Assembly: GCA_036365515.1 (NCBI GenBank)
Contig: CM070874.1
Location: 41,663,083 to 41,727,082, forward strand
Length of the DNA stretch: 64,000 nt
Source of the DNA: Torymus aiolomorphi
Taxonomy: Eukaryota; Arthropoda; Insecta; Hymenoptera; Torymidae
Direction: 5' to 3'
Position numbers and translations under genes: made by a program. The notes below the pieces were generated by a model. The model was not told where the DNA came from, ran no database searches, and worked only from the letters and a program-made list of their open reading frames with translations. Below are positions 10,922 to 22,214 of this stretch, piece by piece (position 1 is the first letter of the stretch; each line of letters opens with the position of its first letter).

Positions 10922-12525
10922 CTAAAAAATTAATGAATAATAATTTTTGAATAAATGTTTTCATATGTCTGAAACTAATTGCACAGATAGATAGATTCCC
11001 TACTAACTTTAAGAAACGGTGATGAAAAAAAAATAAAAAATTTAACGTTACAATATGACGAATGCTCTTCGTGCATATGCGTCTGTGCTACATGAGCAAC
11101 GGTACGAATCTAGTCTGTCGGTTAGTGTCGAACGCGCATAGCGCGCACTGCAGTATGTCAGTCTGACAGCATCTCTTAAGTTTCTATTGGCTATATCGTC
11201 CACGTCAAAAGTTAATACATTATTTAAAATATCAATAATTGACGATGAACGCTTTTTTACTTATTTTGGAGTTGACAGCTTTATCAAGCTACACTAGACA
11301 AAGAGTTTCAAAACCGAAAAGTGGACGAAAATTTTTGAAGTATTTCAAAATCATATGTCTCAATACATTTTGCTTCCTCAGAGAGGAAGCTTTGAAACGG
11401 TGAAAAAAATTTTTGAAACAAAAGATGTTCAAAAATATGTTTTAAGACTTTTGGCGTTAAAATCAGTTGTTATTGAGAAAAAAAATTTTCGTATCTGTGC
11501 GTGCGTGGGTGCGTGCGTGCGTGGGTGCGTGCGTGCGCGCGCGCGTGTGTGTGTGTGTGTGTGTGTGTGTGTACAGGCGATAACTTTTGAACCAATCGAC
11601 CGATTTACATCGGACGAAGCTTTCTCTTCGTTTCGGAGGAGAATAGAGAGAGCGTAACCTACTTTTTGATTTTATAAAGTTTCTTTTGTTTTATAACTAA
11701 AAAACGATTTTAAATTTTTCGTTTTTTTGATTTTTTAATTCGTTACAGCCAGTATTACTTAATATAATAAATTTTTCTTAAAAGGTCGTTAAATTACCTA
11801 CAATTTCTTTTTTTAGTATTTAAATTATCTTTAGCCTGTCATTTGTTAGTAATGAAAATATGGTTTATAATTCTTTAATTAATATCTCAAAAACTTTTTC
11901 ATTTATCAACTCAAAAATTTTACCACTTATTACACTTATAGAGTACAATATTGTGTTATAATTTGAAGAGGTTATGTTGATTTGTTTCCGAGAAAAAATT
12001 TATTTTTGAAAACAAGTGCGTTTCCTTTCGTTCACGATAACAGGAGTAAAAGTCAATGAATCGTTTTGAAATTTGGCAGAGAATTAGCTTTTTTATATCT
12101 AAGGGTTTAGTTCTTTGCCCAAAAAAATCTCACTGTTTTGACCAAAGATATTTGAGGTTAAAAATTTTTTCTGTATTTCTTATATTTGCATTTTTAAAAA
12201 GAATATTCGATTGGTTGACTCAACATTTTTACCACTTATTACACTTGTCCAGTACAACATTGTGTTAAAATTTCAAGAGGTTATGTTGATTTGTTTCTGA
12301 GATAAAATAATTCATTGTTTGTATAGGATACGTAAATTAAAAAACAAAAAAGATATTTTTTGTATTAAGTCAAATTGTTTAACAAACAACAAAGAAAAAC
12401 AAAGAAAACAGTTTTATTTATTAATAAAGTTTTATTGTGAAAAATTTACTTTTGTTTTTTAAATTTAAAAAATGGAATCGATAAATTAGTTTGAGGAAGC
12501 ATCTTGCCAATGAATTGGCAGCGGT
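10922..12525. repeat. Non-coding stretch with a roughly 300-bp direct repeat
   Basis: About 95 bp around 11920-12000 recurs at about 12218-12312 (shared ACCACTTATTACACTT and GAGGTTATGTTGATTTGTTT), 299 bp apart. A (TG)n tract lies at 11544-11572, preceded by GTGCGTGC runs. Nothing protein-coding was recognised. It would be intronic if the minus-strand host gene is real. Confidence 0.6.
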
Positions 12526-12858
12526 TTTTATTTCATTCAAAACAATGCCGCAACTTCAAATTTTATTCAATTCTTATTTTTTTGGTCTTATATTGTTCGG
12601 AGAAGAATTCCTAACAGATCGCGGAACTCAGAAATAAAATATATGTCTTGACTAATTATTAAACTTACATTTTTCAAAAAATAGCTCACTTTTTAAGGTG
12701 ACTGCACTCTTGAAAATATTTAATTTTTTTAAACAGAAAAAATATTTCATATTTCTGAGTTCCGTGATCTGTTAGGAATTCTTCTCCGAACAATATAAGA
12801 CCAAAAAATTAGAATTGAATAAAATTTTAAGATGCGGTATTATTTAGAATGAAATCAA
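12526..12858. mobile_element. Short inverted-repeat element (MITE-like)
   Basis: Arms of about 110 bp: 12530-12645 and 12748-12856 are reverse complements, sharing AGGAATTCTTCTCCGAACAA and an AATTGAATAAAATTT block. The spacer is about 100 bp. No ORF and no certain target duplication. Confidence 0.65.
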
Positions 12859-12962
12859 AAATATATCAAGAACGTATGATTTTTAAAAGTCGAAATACTT
12901 CAAAAATTTTCGTTCGGTTTTCGGTTTTGAAGGCTCTTTGTATGGTGTATTTTTATAAACAT

Positions 12963-13296
12963 TGTTGGAATATGTGAATGTTTTAACATGCAGCGCGCTG
13001 TACGCGAGGATAGGTACAATGGTATGCGCGTCTGCCAAGCGACGGCGGACGAAACCCACACATGAGTGTCTCCTCACTCCAGTATGTCTGTATGAGAGTT
13101 GCGTGATACGCGAGAGCAGTGTAGCGCAGTTAGAATGTTTCTTACCTTCTTGCTATTCCAACTGCGATGTAAGTCGGACGTGCCGACTGGCTTTCTTGCC
13201 ACCTAAATAAAGTCTTTATATTTATCTCTCTCTATTAAACAATGGACTATTAATTTACCACAAACCTCAACACTATTAATTATCCAAACCTCAACA
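12963..13296 (+). repeat. Copia 5' LTR
   Basis: Begins TGTTGGAATATG and ends CCAAACCTCAACA. It holds an ATAAAG-type poly(A) region near 13206 and TATTTATC close by. It matches 17893-18226 in length and nearly every base. Confidence 0.95.
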
Positions 13297-13308
13297 TGGT
13301 AGCAGAGC
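13297..13308 (+). promoter_or_regulatory. Copia primer-binding site
   Basis: TGGTAGCAGAGC starts directly after the LTR. Its first 11 bases complement the 3' end of initiator methionine tRNA, the primer known for Copia elements. Confidence 0.75.
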
Positions 13309-13627
13309 GTGGTTAGTAAGTAAAAAAGAAAAAAGACTCTGACTCAATACAAGCCTCGGCGAGTATTGGGGCAGCCTTGCCGTAGAAATAAAAAGGCACA
13401 TAGCTCGCGAAAAATTAACTGTGAAAAATATTGAAGGAAAAGTGCAAAAGTAAGAAAAATACAAGTGTGAATACATAGTGGAATATGTCTATAAGTGATA
13501 GAAGAAAGAATTTTGAAAAATTTATGAATAATTCAAGCCGATGCGAGCAGATTAGATTTCTTGTGTGAAGCACGCTGCACGGTGCAAGAATAGAGCACGT
13601 GGAAATTTGAGGTTATACATGTGGTAA

Positions 13628-14593
13628 ATGGACACTAAAGGAAAAGTAAAAACCAAAGAAGAAGTAATACTATATGACGTTGAAGATGAAAGCGGAGAAA
13701 TAATTGAGGAAAAGAATGCTGAAAAACGTTTTGTGAAAATAGTGCAGAAAGTAATTACGCTAAATAAAGTAATAAAAGTGTACGAAGATATTAAATTAAA
13801 AAAGGTCGAGATGGCTAAGCAAGCAAAAATTGAAGATATAGTAATTCCCATTTTCGATGGTGTAAATTATACAAGTTGGAAATATCGCTTAATGACTCTA
13901 TTAGAATATAAAGAGTGCAAAGAGCAAGCCGAAAGAGAACGGGCTGAGACAGATAAAGCAGATGAATGGAAGAAAAAAGATTTAAAAGCAAGAAATATAT
14001 TAATTAGCACTATTTCAGATAAGCAATTAGAATATGTTTGTGAGTGCAAATCAGCTTATGAAATGATTGCAAATTTGGATAAATTATATGTGACGAAATC
14101 CACGTCATTACAAATAATATGCCGAGGAAAAATTGAAGATATTAAATTAAAGAATTATGAAAATGTTGAAGAATTCTTCGTAGAATTTGAGAAAGCGGTG
14201 AACGAATTTAAAGCAGCCGGAGGAAAGATAGATGAAACTGAGAAAATGCGATACTTAATCAAAGCATTACCAGCAAATTACAGTTATATTGGTGACTTTA
14301 TCGACGTCATTCCAGAAAGAGAAAGGACAGTAGATTACGTAAAATCAAAAATCAAAGAAAAGAATTTAGTTAAAAATAATTCAAAAAACAAAAGTAATGC
14401 AAGCACGGTCTCAACAAAGACAAACGGACAGTGCTTTACTTGCGGCAAAGTCGGACATTATCAAAAGGATTGTTGGAAAGGCCAACAAGGCGGCAGAGGC
14501 AGAGGTGCCCAATCATCGAGAGGACAACGTGGAAACCAACGAAGCTACAATCGAGGCAGAGGACGCGGACGCAGTTCAAATCAAAACAAGTGA
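13628..14593 (+). CDS. gag: Copia Gag
   Basis: 321 aa. An acidic N-terminal extension precedes the Copia capsid-type region (IPIFDGVNYTSWKYRLMTLL to ALPANYSYIGDFIDVIPE), which matches the UBN2/gag-polypeptide family. Then comes a CCHC knuckle CFTCGKVGHYQKDC and a Gly/Arg-rich RNA-binding tail. It forms virus-like particles that package element RNA. Translation may start instead at the internal ATG of MAKQAKIEDI. It ends at TGA, but the same frame continues into pol, so this stop probably arose by mutation of a once continuous Gag-Pol frame. Confidence 0.9.
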   Translation: MDTKGKVKTKEEVILYDVEDESGEIIEEKNAEKRFVKIVQKVITLNKVIKVYEDIKLKKVEMAKQAKIEDIVIPIFDGVNYTSWKYRLMTLLEYKECKEQAERERAETDKADEWKKKDLKARNILISTISDKQLEYVCECKSAYEMIANLDKLYVTKSTSLQIICRGKIEDIKLKNYENVEEFFVEFEKAVNEFKAAGGKIDETEKMRYLIKALPANYSYIGDFIDVIPERERTVDYVKSKIKEKNLVKNNSKNKSNASTVSTKTNGQCFTCGKVGHYQKDCWKGQQGGRGRGAQSSRGQRGNQRSYNRGRGRGRSSNQNK

Positions 14594-17452
14594 ACGGACG
14601 AGCAGCAGGGTTCATCATCCGAGACGTGGTCAACACAAGTATGCGGCCCAGAAGTAAAGGACATAACAGGTTATAGCGTAAATAGAGGATGCGAAGGTAA
14701 CGAAATAAATTGGTTATTGGACAGTGGTTCCACAGACCATATTATTAAAAGCGATAAATATTTTGAGAAGTATATAGTTTTAAAAGATCCGGTAAATGTA
14801 AAATTACCAGACGGTAAAATGTTAAAAGCGACGAAAGTCGGTAATATAAAAATCAAAGTTAGAAATTATTATAATGAAAAACAAATTGATTTGAGTAATG
14901 TATATTATGTAGAAGGAATTGAGCAAAATTTGTTAAGCTTTTCCAGAATAACTAAAAATGCTACAATAACTGCACGAGTCAGTAATGCAAAAATTTACAA
15001 TAAATCGGGAGAATTAGTAGCTATTGCCAATAAAATTGATAATTTGTATTCTTTGAAAAGTTATGCATTAACGAATAAAAATAAAGATAAATATGTAAAT
15101 TCAGTAAGATTATCAGATAAAGAAAAATGGCATAGAGCACTTGGCCATGTAAATTTTAATTATTTGAATAAAATAGTAAATAATAAATTAGTTGAAGGTT
15201 TACCAGATAAACTGGAAAAAATAGATATGAAATGTGCAAATTGCATACAAAGTAAAATGGCAAATATACCGTTTGAAAATAATCGAACAAAAACGAAAGA
15301 AATCCTAGAATTAATACACACTGATTTAAATGGTCCACATAGTACTACTGGCTATGGTGGAGAAAAATATTTTCTTACATTTATTGATGATTATAGCAAA
15401 TGTACCAGAATCTTTTGCATTAAGAATAAGTCAGAAACTGCAAGTTGTTTTATTGAATTCGTAAATTTAGTAGAAAATAAATTTAATAAGAGAATTAAAA
15501 GGGTGCAATGTGATAACGGTAGAGAATATCTAAATCGCGAAATTCTCGATTTTATAAAATCAAAAGGAATAGAATTATTGACATGTCCATCCTACGTCCA
15601 CGAATTAAATGGAGTAGCGGAGAGATATAATAGATCAGCAATGGGTATAGGTAGATGCTTAATGAGGGAAGCAAAAATTCATAGAAGATATTGGCCGGAA
15701 ATAATGAAAACGGTAGCTTACTTAAAAAATCGAACAATTGCAAATACGTCAGAGAATAAAACTCCTTATGAAATATGTTTTGGGATAAAGCCAAATGTTA
15801 AAAATTTAAAAATTTACGGAAGTAGAGTCTTCGTAAGAGTTCCGGAAGCTCTAAGGAAAAGTAAGTGGGATAATAAGGCACAACTAGGTGTATTAGTAGG
15901 ATACGTTGAAAACGGTTATAAAGTCTTAGTAAATAATAAAGTAATTACTGCAAGGCATGTTGATGTAATAGAAGAAAGCATAAAGTTAATCTGTTTAGAA
16001 AGCGAAAATAGTGATTCTGAAATTAACGTAGAATTAAATGAAACGAACAACAGCGGTTCTGAATATCCTTCTCACTCTACTACGATCTTCGGGGAAAGTA
16101 GAGGAGAACAAATTGAATTAATCGATGCGAATAACGTAAACGATAACGAATCTGATAACGAAGACAACAAAAACAGAGATAGACTAACAATACCGCGAAA
16201 ATCTCAAAGAAAGAAAAGTCCAGTAAATAGATACGGAAATCCAGTTACTCATTTTATTTATGTAAATTATATTGATGCAAATGTACCAAATACATTCGAG
16301 GAGGCGATAAACTCCAGCGAATATAAACAATGGCAACTAGCAATGGATTCCGAAATAAACAGTTTAAAGAAAAATCACACATGGCAAATTGTTGAAAGGC
16401 CAAAAGATAAAAAAGTCATTGACGTTAAATGGGTTTATAAAAAGAAAAATAACGATACTTATAAAGCGAGATTAGTTGTAAGAGGATTCCAACAAAAAGA
16501 ATATGTTGAAAATGTTTATTCACCTGTAGGTAAAATGCAAACGTTGAAAATTTTATTGTCTTACAGTTGTAAAAATAATTTGTTTATAGAACAAATGGAT
16601 GTTGAAACGGCATTTTTAAATGGCAATGTAAAATCAAAAGTATACATTAATGAACCAAAAGGTTACGAAACTGGAGACAATAAAGTTTGCAAATTACAAA
16701 AGGCTCTGTATGGTCTCAGAGAAAGTCCTAGAGCATGGTATGATTGTTTCAGCGAATATGTCGAGAAATTAAATTTTGTAAGAAGTAACTATGATTACTG
16801 TCTATATGTAAATAATACAAGCAAAGATTCAATATATATACTAGTCTTTGTAGATGATCTCTTGATTTGTTGCAAAGACAAAAATAAAATAAACAAAGTA
16901 AAAGCAAGTTTAATGGAAAGATTTATAATGAAAGATTTGGGCAAAATTAACCAATATATTGGCATCGATATTGAATATAGTGAAGACAGAGGTAAAATGA
17001 CTTTAAGTCAAACGAAATATATCGAATCTTTGGCTATAAAATACAACCTTGAAAATGCAAAATTATACGATACTCCAATGGAGAGTAATCTAAAATTAGA
17101 ACAAGCAAATGAAACAGATGAAAGAATAAAATACAGAAATTTAATCGGCGAATTATTATATATCAGTACAGGCACAAGGCCAGATATAACATATAGCGTT
17201 AATTATTTAAGTCGTTACCAAAGTTGTTATGACCAAAGACACTTTAAATATGCATTGAGAATTTTGAAATACTTATTTAAGACTAAAGATTTAAAGCTAA
17301 CGTACTACGATAATGTTAACAGCGAAGTATTAGATTGTATGGTAGATTCTGACTATGCAGGAGATAATGTAGATAGAAAATCTACAACAGGTTTTGTAAT
17401 TAGATTATATGGAAATTTAATTTTTGGAAAACGCATAAACAAAGTACAGTAA
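14594..17452 (+). CDS. pol: Copia Pol: protease, integrase, reverse transcriptase
   Basis: In frame with gag after its TGA. Protease site WLLDSGSTDHI; integrase HHCC zinc site (HRALGHVNF ... CANC), then catalytic HTDLNG, CDNGREYL and the NGVAERYNR glutamate; RT motifs MDVETAFLNG, LYGLRESPRAWY and catalytic YILVFVDDLL; start of RNase H at DSDYAGD. Integrase precedes RT, the Copia order. The frame ends early after NLIFGKRINKVQ because one T of a T-run is missing near 17423; the rest lies in the next frame. Confidence 0.92.
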   Translation, partial: TDEQQGSSSETWSTQVCGPEVKDITGYSVNRGCEGNEINWLLDSGSTDHIIKSDKYFEKYIVLKDPVNVKLPDGKMLKATKVGNIKIKVRNYYNEKQIDLSNVYYVEGIEQNLLSFSRITKNATITARVSNAKIYNKSGELVAIANKIDNLYSLKSYALTNKNKDKYVNSVRLSDKEKWHRALGHVNFNYLNKIVNNKLVEGLPDKLEKIDMKCANCIQSKMANIPFENNRTKTKEILELIHTDLNGPHSTTGYGGEKYFLTFIDDYSKCTRIFCIKNKSETASCFIEFVNLVENKFNKRIKRVQCDNGREYLNREILDFIKSKGIELLTCPSYVHELNGVAERYNRSAMGIGRCLMREAKIHRRYWPEIMKTVAYLKNRTIANTSENKTPYEICFGIKPNVKNLKIYGSRVFVRVPEALRKSKWDNKAQLGVLVGYVENGYKVLVNNKVITARHVDVIEESIKLICLESENSDSEINVELNETNNSGSEYPSHSTTIFGESRGEQIELIDANNVNDNESDNEDNKNRDRLTIPRKSQRKKSPVNRYGNPVTHFIYVNYIDANVPNTFEEAINSSEYKQWQLAMDSEINSLKKNHTWQIVERPKDKKVIDVKWVYKKKNNDTYKARLVVRGFQQKEYVENVYSPVGKMQTLKILLSYSCKNNLFIEQMDVETAFLNGNVKSKVYINEPKGYETGDNKVCKLQKALYGLRESPRAWYDCFSEYVEKLNFVRSNYDYCLYVNNTSKDSIYILVFVDDLLICCKDKNKINKVKASLMERFIMKDLGKINQYIGIDIEYSEDRGKMTLSQTKYIESLAIKYNLENAKLYDTPMESNLKLEQANETDERIKYRNLIGELLYISTGTRPDITYSVNYLSRYQSCYDQRHFKYALRILKYLFKTKDLKLTYYDNVNSEVLDCMVDSDYAGDNVDRKSTTGFVIRLYGNLIFGKRINKVQ

Positions 17453-17793
17453 CAAAATGTTCTACTTTTGCAGAATATACTGCTATGTCCGAAGCAGTGA
17501 CAGAAATCTTGTTCATTAAAAATTTATTATGCGAATCATTTAACGTAAAATTTGATAAACCAATTAAAATGTATGAAGATAACTCAGGCGCAATTGCAAT
17601 CGCAAAATTTGGTAACTTTACAAAAAACTCAAAGCACATTGAAGTGCAGTATCATTACGTTAATGAAAACTACGAAAATGGAATAATTGACATTGTAAAA
17701 ATAGACTCAGAATTTAATCTAGCAGATATATTAACAAAGAGTTTAGAAAAGACGAAGTTTTTGAAAAATAGAAAAGCGTTGGGAGTGATTTGA
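17424..17793 (+). CDS. Copia RNase H, C-terminal part after frameshift
   Basis: Continues Pol one frame over, with motifs STFAEYTAMSEA, EDNSGAIAIAK and KHIEVQYHYV, ending NLADILTKSLEKTKFLKN, the usual C-terminus of Copia RNase H. With the missing base, RNase H activity would be lost in this copy. It stops about 100 bp before the 3' LTR. Confidence 0.9.
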
Positions 17794-17883
17794 AATAAAA
17801 GAAATCTATTAACGCTATGATACTTTAAAATTACTGTATGACTGAATGAAAGAATGAACATTTAATTATAATGTTGAAAATTC

Positions 17884-17892
17884 AAGGAGGCG
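17884..17892 (+). promoter_or_regulatory. Copia polypurine tract
   Basis: AAGGAGGCG directly abuts the 3' LTR, the expected plus-strand priming position. Confidence 0.7.
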
Positions 17893-18226
17893 TGTTGGAA
17901 TATGTGAATGTTTCAACATGCAGCGCGCTGTACGCGAGGATAGGTACAATGGTATGCGTGTCTGCCAAGCGACGGCGGACGAAACCCATACATGAGTGTC
18001 TCCCCACTCCAGTATGTCTGTATGAGAGTTGCGTGATACGCGAGAGCAGTGTAGCGCAGTTAGAATGTTTCTTACCTTCTTGCTATTCCGACTGCGATGT
18101 AAGTCGGACGTGCCGACTGGCTTTCTTGCCACCTAAATAAAGTCTTTATATTTATCTCTCTCTATTAAACAATGGACTATTAATTTACCACAAACCTCAA
18201 CACTATTAATTATCCAAACCTCAACA
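17893..18226 (+). repeat. Copia 3' LTR
   Basis: 334 bp, same TG...CA limits as the 5' LTR. It is followed by the AACAT target duplication. Confidence 0.95.
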
Positions 18227-18533
18227 AACATATTAAACAAAAAGTGATAAATACGGTTTGATAATTAATTATTGATAATCTTTACTAATGGTGACTCGCG
18301 ACTTGGATTGTATACCCAATACAACCTTAAGAATGTTCACTGATTAAAAACGAACCTATGGACAAAAATTTATATAATGGCTGGAATAATTCAAATAAAA
18401 AAAAAATTATTTTTATACAATTCTAAATCATTTGAGATAAAAATTTATGAATTAAAAGTTGGCATTTTGTTAGCGTAAGTATTGCTTATTCAAAAAAGGA
18501 TATCAATTCATTATGGAAATATTTATTTTTTAT

Positions 18534-18772
18534 CCGATTTTAATAGCATCGGGCCTCCTTATGAGATTTGAGGTAGTCGTTGCCATAAAATAATTCAGAT
18601 ATTATGAAGAAGTGAAGCGTAACGTGCAATTGTTCATAACTTTCACATGCAACTTCTATAAACAAATGTTCGTAACCTTCTACTCTTCAACAATTTCTCA
18701 ATTATTTCATGGCAACCACTACCTCAAATCGCATAAGGAAGCCCTATCCTATATTAAAAGGGAGATGGGTTT
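18534..18772. mobile_element. Hairpin MITE-like element, about 235 bp
   Basis: The segment at 18534-18600 (GGGCCTCCTTATGAGATTTG, GAGGTAGTCGTTGCC) is inverted at about 18705-18770. The loop is about 100 bp. No ORF. Confidence 0.6.
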
Positions 18773-19200
18773 GAGAAGGCAGCCATATGCTTTTACGGGG
18801 CAGCCATATTGCTGACCAAATAATATTATTGGTTAAAGCATATAGAGCCAACTTCTGAGAGTTCGCTGATTGGTCAAAGTATGGCCATCTGGCGCGCGTA
18901 GCGCGCCTAAAATACTAGTCCCGTAAAAATAGTAATGGACATTATTCCCTGGTTAGTGGGAATAATATTTATTATTATTTGTTATATTATTATATATTAT
19001 TATAGTAAATTTTTTGTTTTTTCACATTAATAATAAATTTGGATAAAACTAACAAAATTATAAGACAGTTTATTTTTCACCGCTCCGCCACCGTTTGCGC
19101 GACCGCCAACACCGCGGCATATTTAAAAACGTTGTATCATGTAGTCTCACATTTCCAAGTCAACAAAGTGCCCAAAATTGAGTCCTGAATAAAGTTTTAT
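18773..19200. other. Non-coding AT-rich stretch
   Basis: Contains a short GCGCGCGTAGCGCGC palindrome near 18891-18905 and a CCCGTAAAAATAGTAATG boundary-type motif near 18920-18938, akin to those of the hairpin modules that follow. No gene seen. Confidence 0.4.
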
Positions 19201-19830
19201 ATGCAACACGGGAGTAAAGTCAATTATTCCCTCGGGTGATTACTGCCCGAGCGAAGCGAAAACCCCCCCGCGAAAATAACTTGCGACTTTAGTCCCTTGT
19301 TGCATAATGTACTATTTTTATATCTCGTCAAATACTTTAGAATTGTATAAGAATAATGTTTATAGCACTGCATGACTTAAGTCCGCACTTCAGACACGCC
19401 TTTCCGTGCGGTAGCCCTTTCTGGCACCGTGTTTATTGCACTCGCTACGCTCGTGCGCTAATCTCACGGTGCGAGAAAGGACTACTGAAGACACGGAAAG
19501 GCGTGTCGGCAGACTTAAGGCAGGCAGTACTATAAAATAACGTACGATACACGTGTCTCAAGTGACACTTTCTGACACGGCGTTAGTGCCCACGCTGCGT
19601 TCGGGCGCATAACTCACCGTGCCAGAAAGTGCCCCTTAAGACCCTTGTATCGTAATGTACTATTTTTATTCTCCGTGCGCAAAGCTCGATTTCGCACACG
19701 CTCGAATAAAAATGCATGCGCTAAATCGAGCTTTGTACACGTCGTATAAAAAAATACGGTTCGAGAAGGTGATTTCAACCTCGTGTGGGTAAAATCACTT
19801 TTACGCACTAGTATCGAAATGTACTATTAT
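19201..19830. repeat. Cluster of five hairpin modules
   Basis: Consecutive stem-loops at 19201-19305, 19376-19519, 19542-19660, 19671-19746 and a weaker one at about 19755-19815. Example arms: GCAACACGGGAGTAAAGTC with GACTTTAGTCCCTTGTTGC, and GACACGCCTTTCCGTG with CACGGAAAGGCGTGTC. Junctions carry TACTATTTTT (19310, 19659) or variants. Loops include mirror-like sequences such as CGAGCGAAGCG and CTCGCTACGCTCG. No protein coding. Confidence 0.75.
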
Positions 19831-20289
19831 TTCATTAGAACCATTCCAGCCACTATATAAGTTTTATCCCATAGGTTTTTTTTTCAGTCGGTGAACGTCC
19901 GTAACTCTTATTATATAGGCACGAGTCCTAATTATAAGCTTAATCAAAGTTATTTTACAAGTTATCTTTGTGTTCAATTCTGCGCAATCCCATCACCATA
20001 TTCTCTCTAAAGACAATGACGACTGGATAGGGAAACGTGGAATAAAGCGATTGTAATTGGTTAATTCTATTAGTTTCGAGTTATATTATAACCTATATCG
20101 TTAATAACGCACTCTTCATCTGAAAGTGTGAAAAATAGAAGTGAAAAGATTTAAACAATCGGTTTAAACCGGGGATTAGTTTATAGGTTAATTTAATCTT
20201 TATTAAAATTATTATCAGTTTACACTTCGCAAAAGATTAAAATATACATTTTAAACTTTCAACAATTCTAAATGTTATCCCTGTTGAAA

Positions 20290-20545
20290 AAAATTAAGCA
20301 ATAAAATCACGTAATAAAGTTACATAACATAATTGCATAATAAAATTGCATAATAAATTATATAATTTTACTACGTAATTAATTATGTCAAATTTTTATA
20401 TAATAAAATCACGTAATTTTAATAATTATGTAATAAAATTACGTCATGTTAATAATTATATAATAAAATACGTCATTTTAATAATTATGTAATAAAATTA
20501 CGTTATTTAAATAATTATGTAATAAAATTATGCGATACTGAACAT
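20290..20545. repeat. AT-rich tandem repeat
   Basis: AATTATGTAATAAAATTACG and close variants recur about every 32-36 bp, roughly seven times, and the core GTAATAAAATTAC is self-complementary. No coding. Confidence 0.75.
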
Positions 20546-20611
20546 TATTCAACGAGTTGAGTACATTTACTGTAAAATTAGCCTCATTAAATCACATGAC
20601 TATCATTATTT

Positions 20612-20905
20612 AAAAAAATAGTATATTATGCATCAAGGACGTAAAATGTATCATTTTCGGCGAGTGCGAGCTTTGGGGCCGAGCGAAGCGAGGCCGCCAA
20701 AGGTCGCACTCGGGGGAACGTTACAGCTTGCGTCCGTGGTAGTATATATAATTTTTTTGTAACACAGACACGATTTTCGCGTTTTTTAAACCTAAAAGTA
20801 GGGCCAAAAGTGAACGGTTTTAGACCAACGGGCGCAAAAGTAGCTAAGCGGGCGCAAAAGTAGGTAAGCGGGCGCAAAAGTAGCCGAAGCGGGCGCAAAA
20901 GTAAC
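20612..20905. repeat. Hairpin module with adjoining 20-bp tandem repeat
   Basis: AAAAAAATAGTATATTATGC at 20612 opens a stem-loop that closes near 20750 (GGACGTAAAATG/GCGTCC arms; inner arms GAGTGCGAGCTTTGG/CCAAAGGTCGCACTC; loop with CCGAGCGAAGCGAGG). From 20830, GGGCGCAAAAGTA recurs at 20830, 20850, 20870 and 20891. Confidence 0.7.
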
Positions 20906-20982
20906 CGTTTTTAATAATCGTTCTTCTATTTTTTTTTCTTTATCCGCGTGTCTTACTTTTACTAATTACATGTTTTAATGTA

Positions 20983-21189
20983 CACTGAGAGAAGGATTTG
21001 TTTACTGTTAACATGGCATTGTAACTGTTAACATGCGTATGTTTAAATATGACCAAATATAGGCATTGTAACAGTTAATATACCATATGTTACTGGTAAA
21101 CATTGATATTGTAACATTTACTATATTGGGTTTGACCGTCAAAATCTTCCCTATTTAAATATACGATATTGTAAGAATTACAATATTGT
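20983..21189. mobile_element. CACTGAGA-terminus MITE, truncated
   Basis: Starts CACTGAGAGAAG after TA, as other members at 26462 and 58275 do. The interior iterates TGTTAACA and GTAAC or TGTAAC motifs. The right end is missing; the PLE2 tail begins at about 21190. Confidence 0.5.
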
Positions 21190-21830
21190 ATTTGGAAATA
21201 AATGATCGGACGCTTACGAACCAAATTAGTTTTTTTGACGTTTAATTTTGCCGACGTTTCGGGAGTTTCGTATTACTCCCCTCTTCAGGGCTACAATGAA
21301 ATTTTACAGATAGTAAGTTTTTATACATGAGAATTTTAAAAAAATATAAATAATAGAATACCATTTCGTGTCAGTTACATCACTTTAAAGTTCGTCAAGA
21401 AGTTTTGGTTTAAGTATATACAGAAAATTGCAAAAGGATGGACCAGGACAATCTGTGAAAAAAATGTACGGATGCTGAATTTAGTTAACAATAATATGAA
21501 AATATAGGAGAGATTATTTAATGTGCGAATTTTAAACTTACGCCAGATTCTGTCCCTTCCACTCATTATTGCTCCGCAACTCCTGTTGTAGTTTATTGGC
21601 GTGCGGAACAATACTGGGTGAAAATCGCAAAAGTCTGACGGAATTATGGAGCTATTGACTTTGATAAAGGAAGAGGGAGAGAGAAGAGAGGTGGGAGGTG
21701 CGACTTCATCGAAGGTATGATAGCCTGTTAGGAACGGGAGAGATGGGTAGAGTTTGAGGAAAGTGTGGAAGCGAATCTCATCAAATAGAAAGTGGAATTA
21801 ATAAATAATTTGGAAAATTAGAAGCATCTA
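21190..21830 (-). repeat. PLE2 3' terminal repeat
   Basis: Nearly identical over its length to 25214-25860. It contains the hammerhead-like motif and no credible coding. Confidence 0.85.
21250..21294 (-). ncRNA. Hammerhead ribozyme-like motif, PLE2 3' copy
   Basis: Read on the minus strand: GCC, then CTGAAGAG, stem II GGGAG/CTCCC, CGAAAC, GTC and GGC. This matches the order CUGANGA, stem II, GAAA, short stem III, cleavage after UH, with stem I GCC/GGC. Such minimal hammerheads are established in Penelope terminal repeats. Confidence 0.6.
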
Positions 21831-22206
21831 GTTATCCTGTACAAAATTGTTTTATAAGATCTATTGTTGTTTTGTATGAATTTTTTAGGAAATTTAAATC
21901 TTGAATGCAATTAAGGGTATTGTCATAGAAGTAAATATTTAACATTTCTGAAAACGAGCGTTTATAAAAATTCTTTTCTGTGTCTAAAATGTTAACTTTC
22001 TCAAAGTCGATTTTGTGTCCTGTTTTTTCTATGTGTGTCGCTAGAGCAGAATTTTCTGAGCATTGTTTAACAGCTCTAATGTGCTCGGTAGTCCGAGGTC
22101 TTTAGTTTACGTTTGCTCATGCCTATGTATGTGGAAGTGCAATCATGGCATTTGATCTGATAAACAATGCCGCTCGTGTGCATCTTGTCTGGACGGTCTT
22201 TACCTA
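21831..22206 (-). pseudogene. PLE2 GIY-YIG endonuclease and C-terminus
   Basis: The minus strand reads GIVYQIKCHDCTSTYIGMSK, the Penelope GIY-YIG signature with its CxxC. After a frameshift near 22100 come TEHIRAVKQCSENSALATHI and a C-terminus ending in QFCTG and a stop near 21835. It is cut from the upstream RT part by the MITE at 22215-22894. Confidence 0.75.
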
Positions 22207-22214
22207 AAGTTATT

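Larger units (their letters stand above)
12963..18226 (+). mobile_element. Copia LTR retrotransposon, recent, nearly intact
   Basis: 5,264 bp, bounded by two 334-bp LTRs with TG...CA ends and a perfect 5-bp target duplication AACAT (12958-12962 and 18227-18231). The order is primer site, gag, protease, integrase, RT and RNase H, with integrase before RT, which defines Copia. About five differences between the LTRs indicate a recent insertion. Two lesions: TGA at 14591-14593 between gag and pol, and a one-base deletion near 17423. Confidence 0.95.

Noticed and set aside
12962..13210. Open frame in the Copia LTR (also 17871-18140)
   Set aside because: The LTR is regulatory; frames on both strands are chance.
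20626..20898. 90-aa open frame rich in Arg/Leu/Pro
   Set aside because: Covers a hairpin and a 20-bp tandem repeat.
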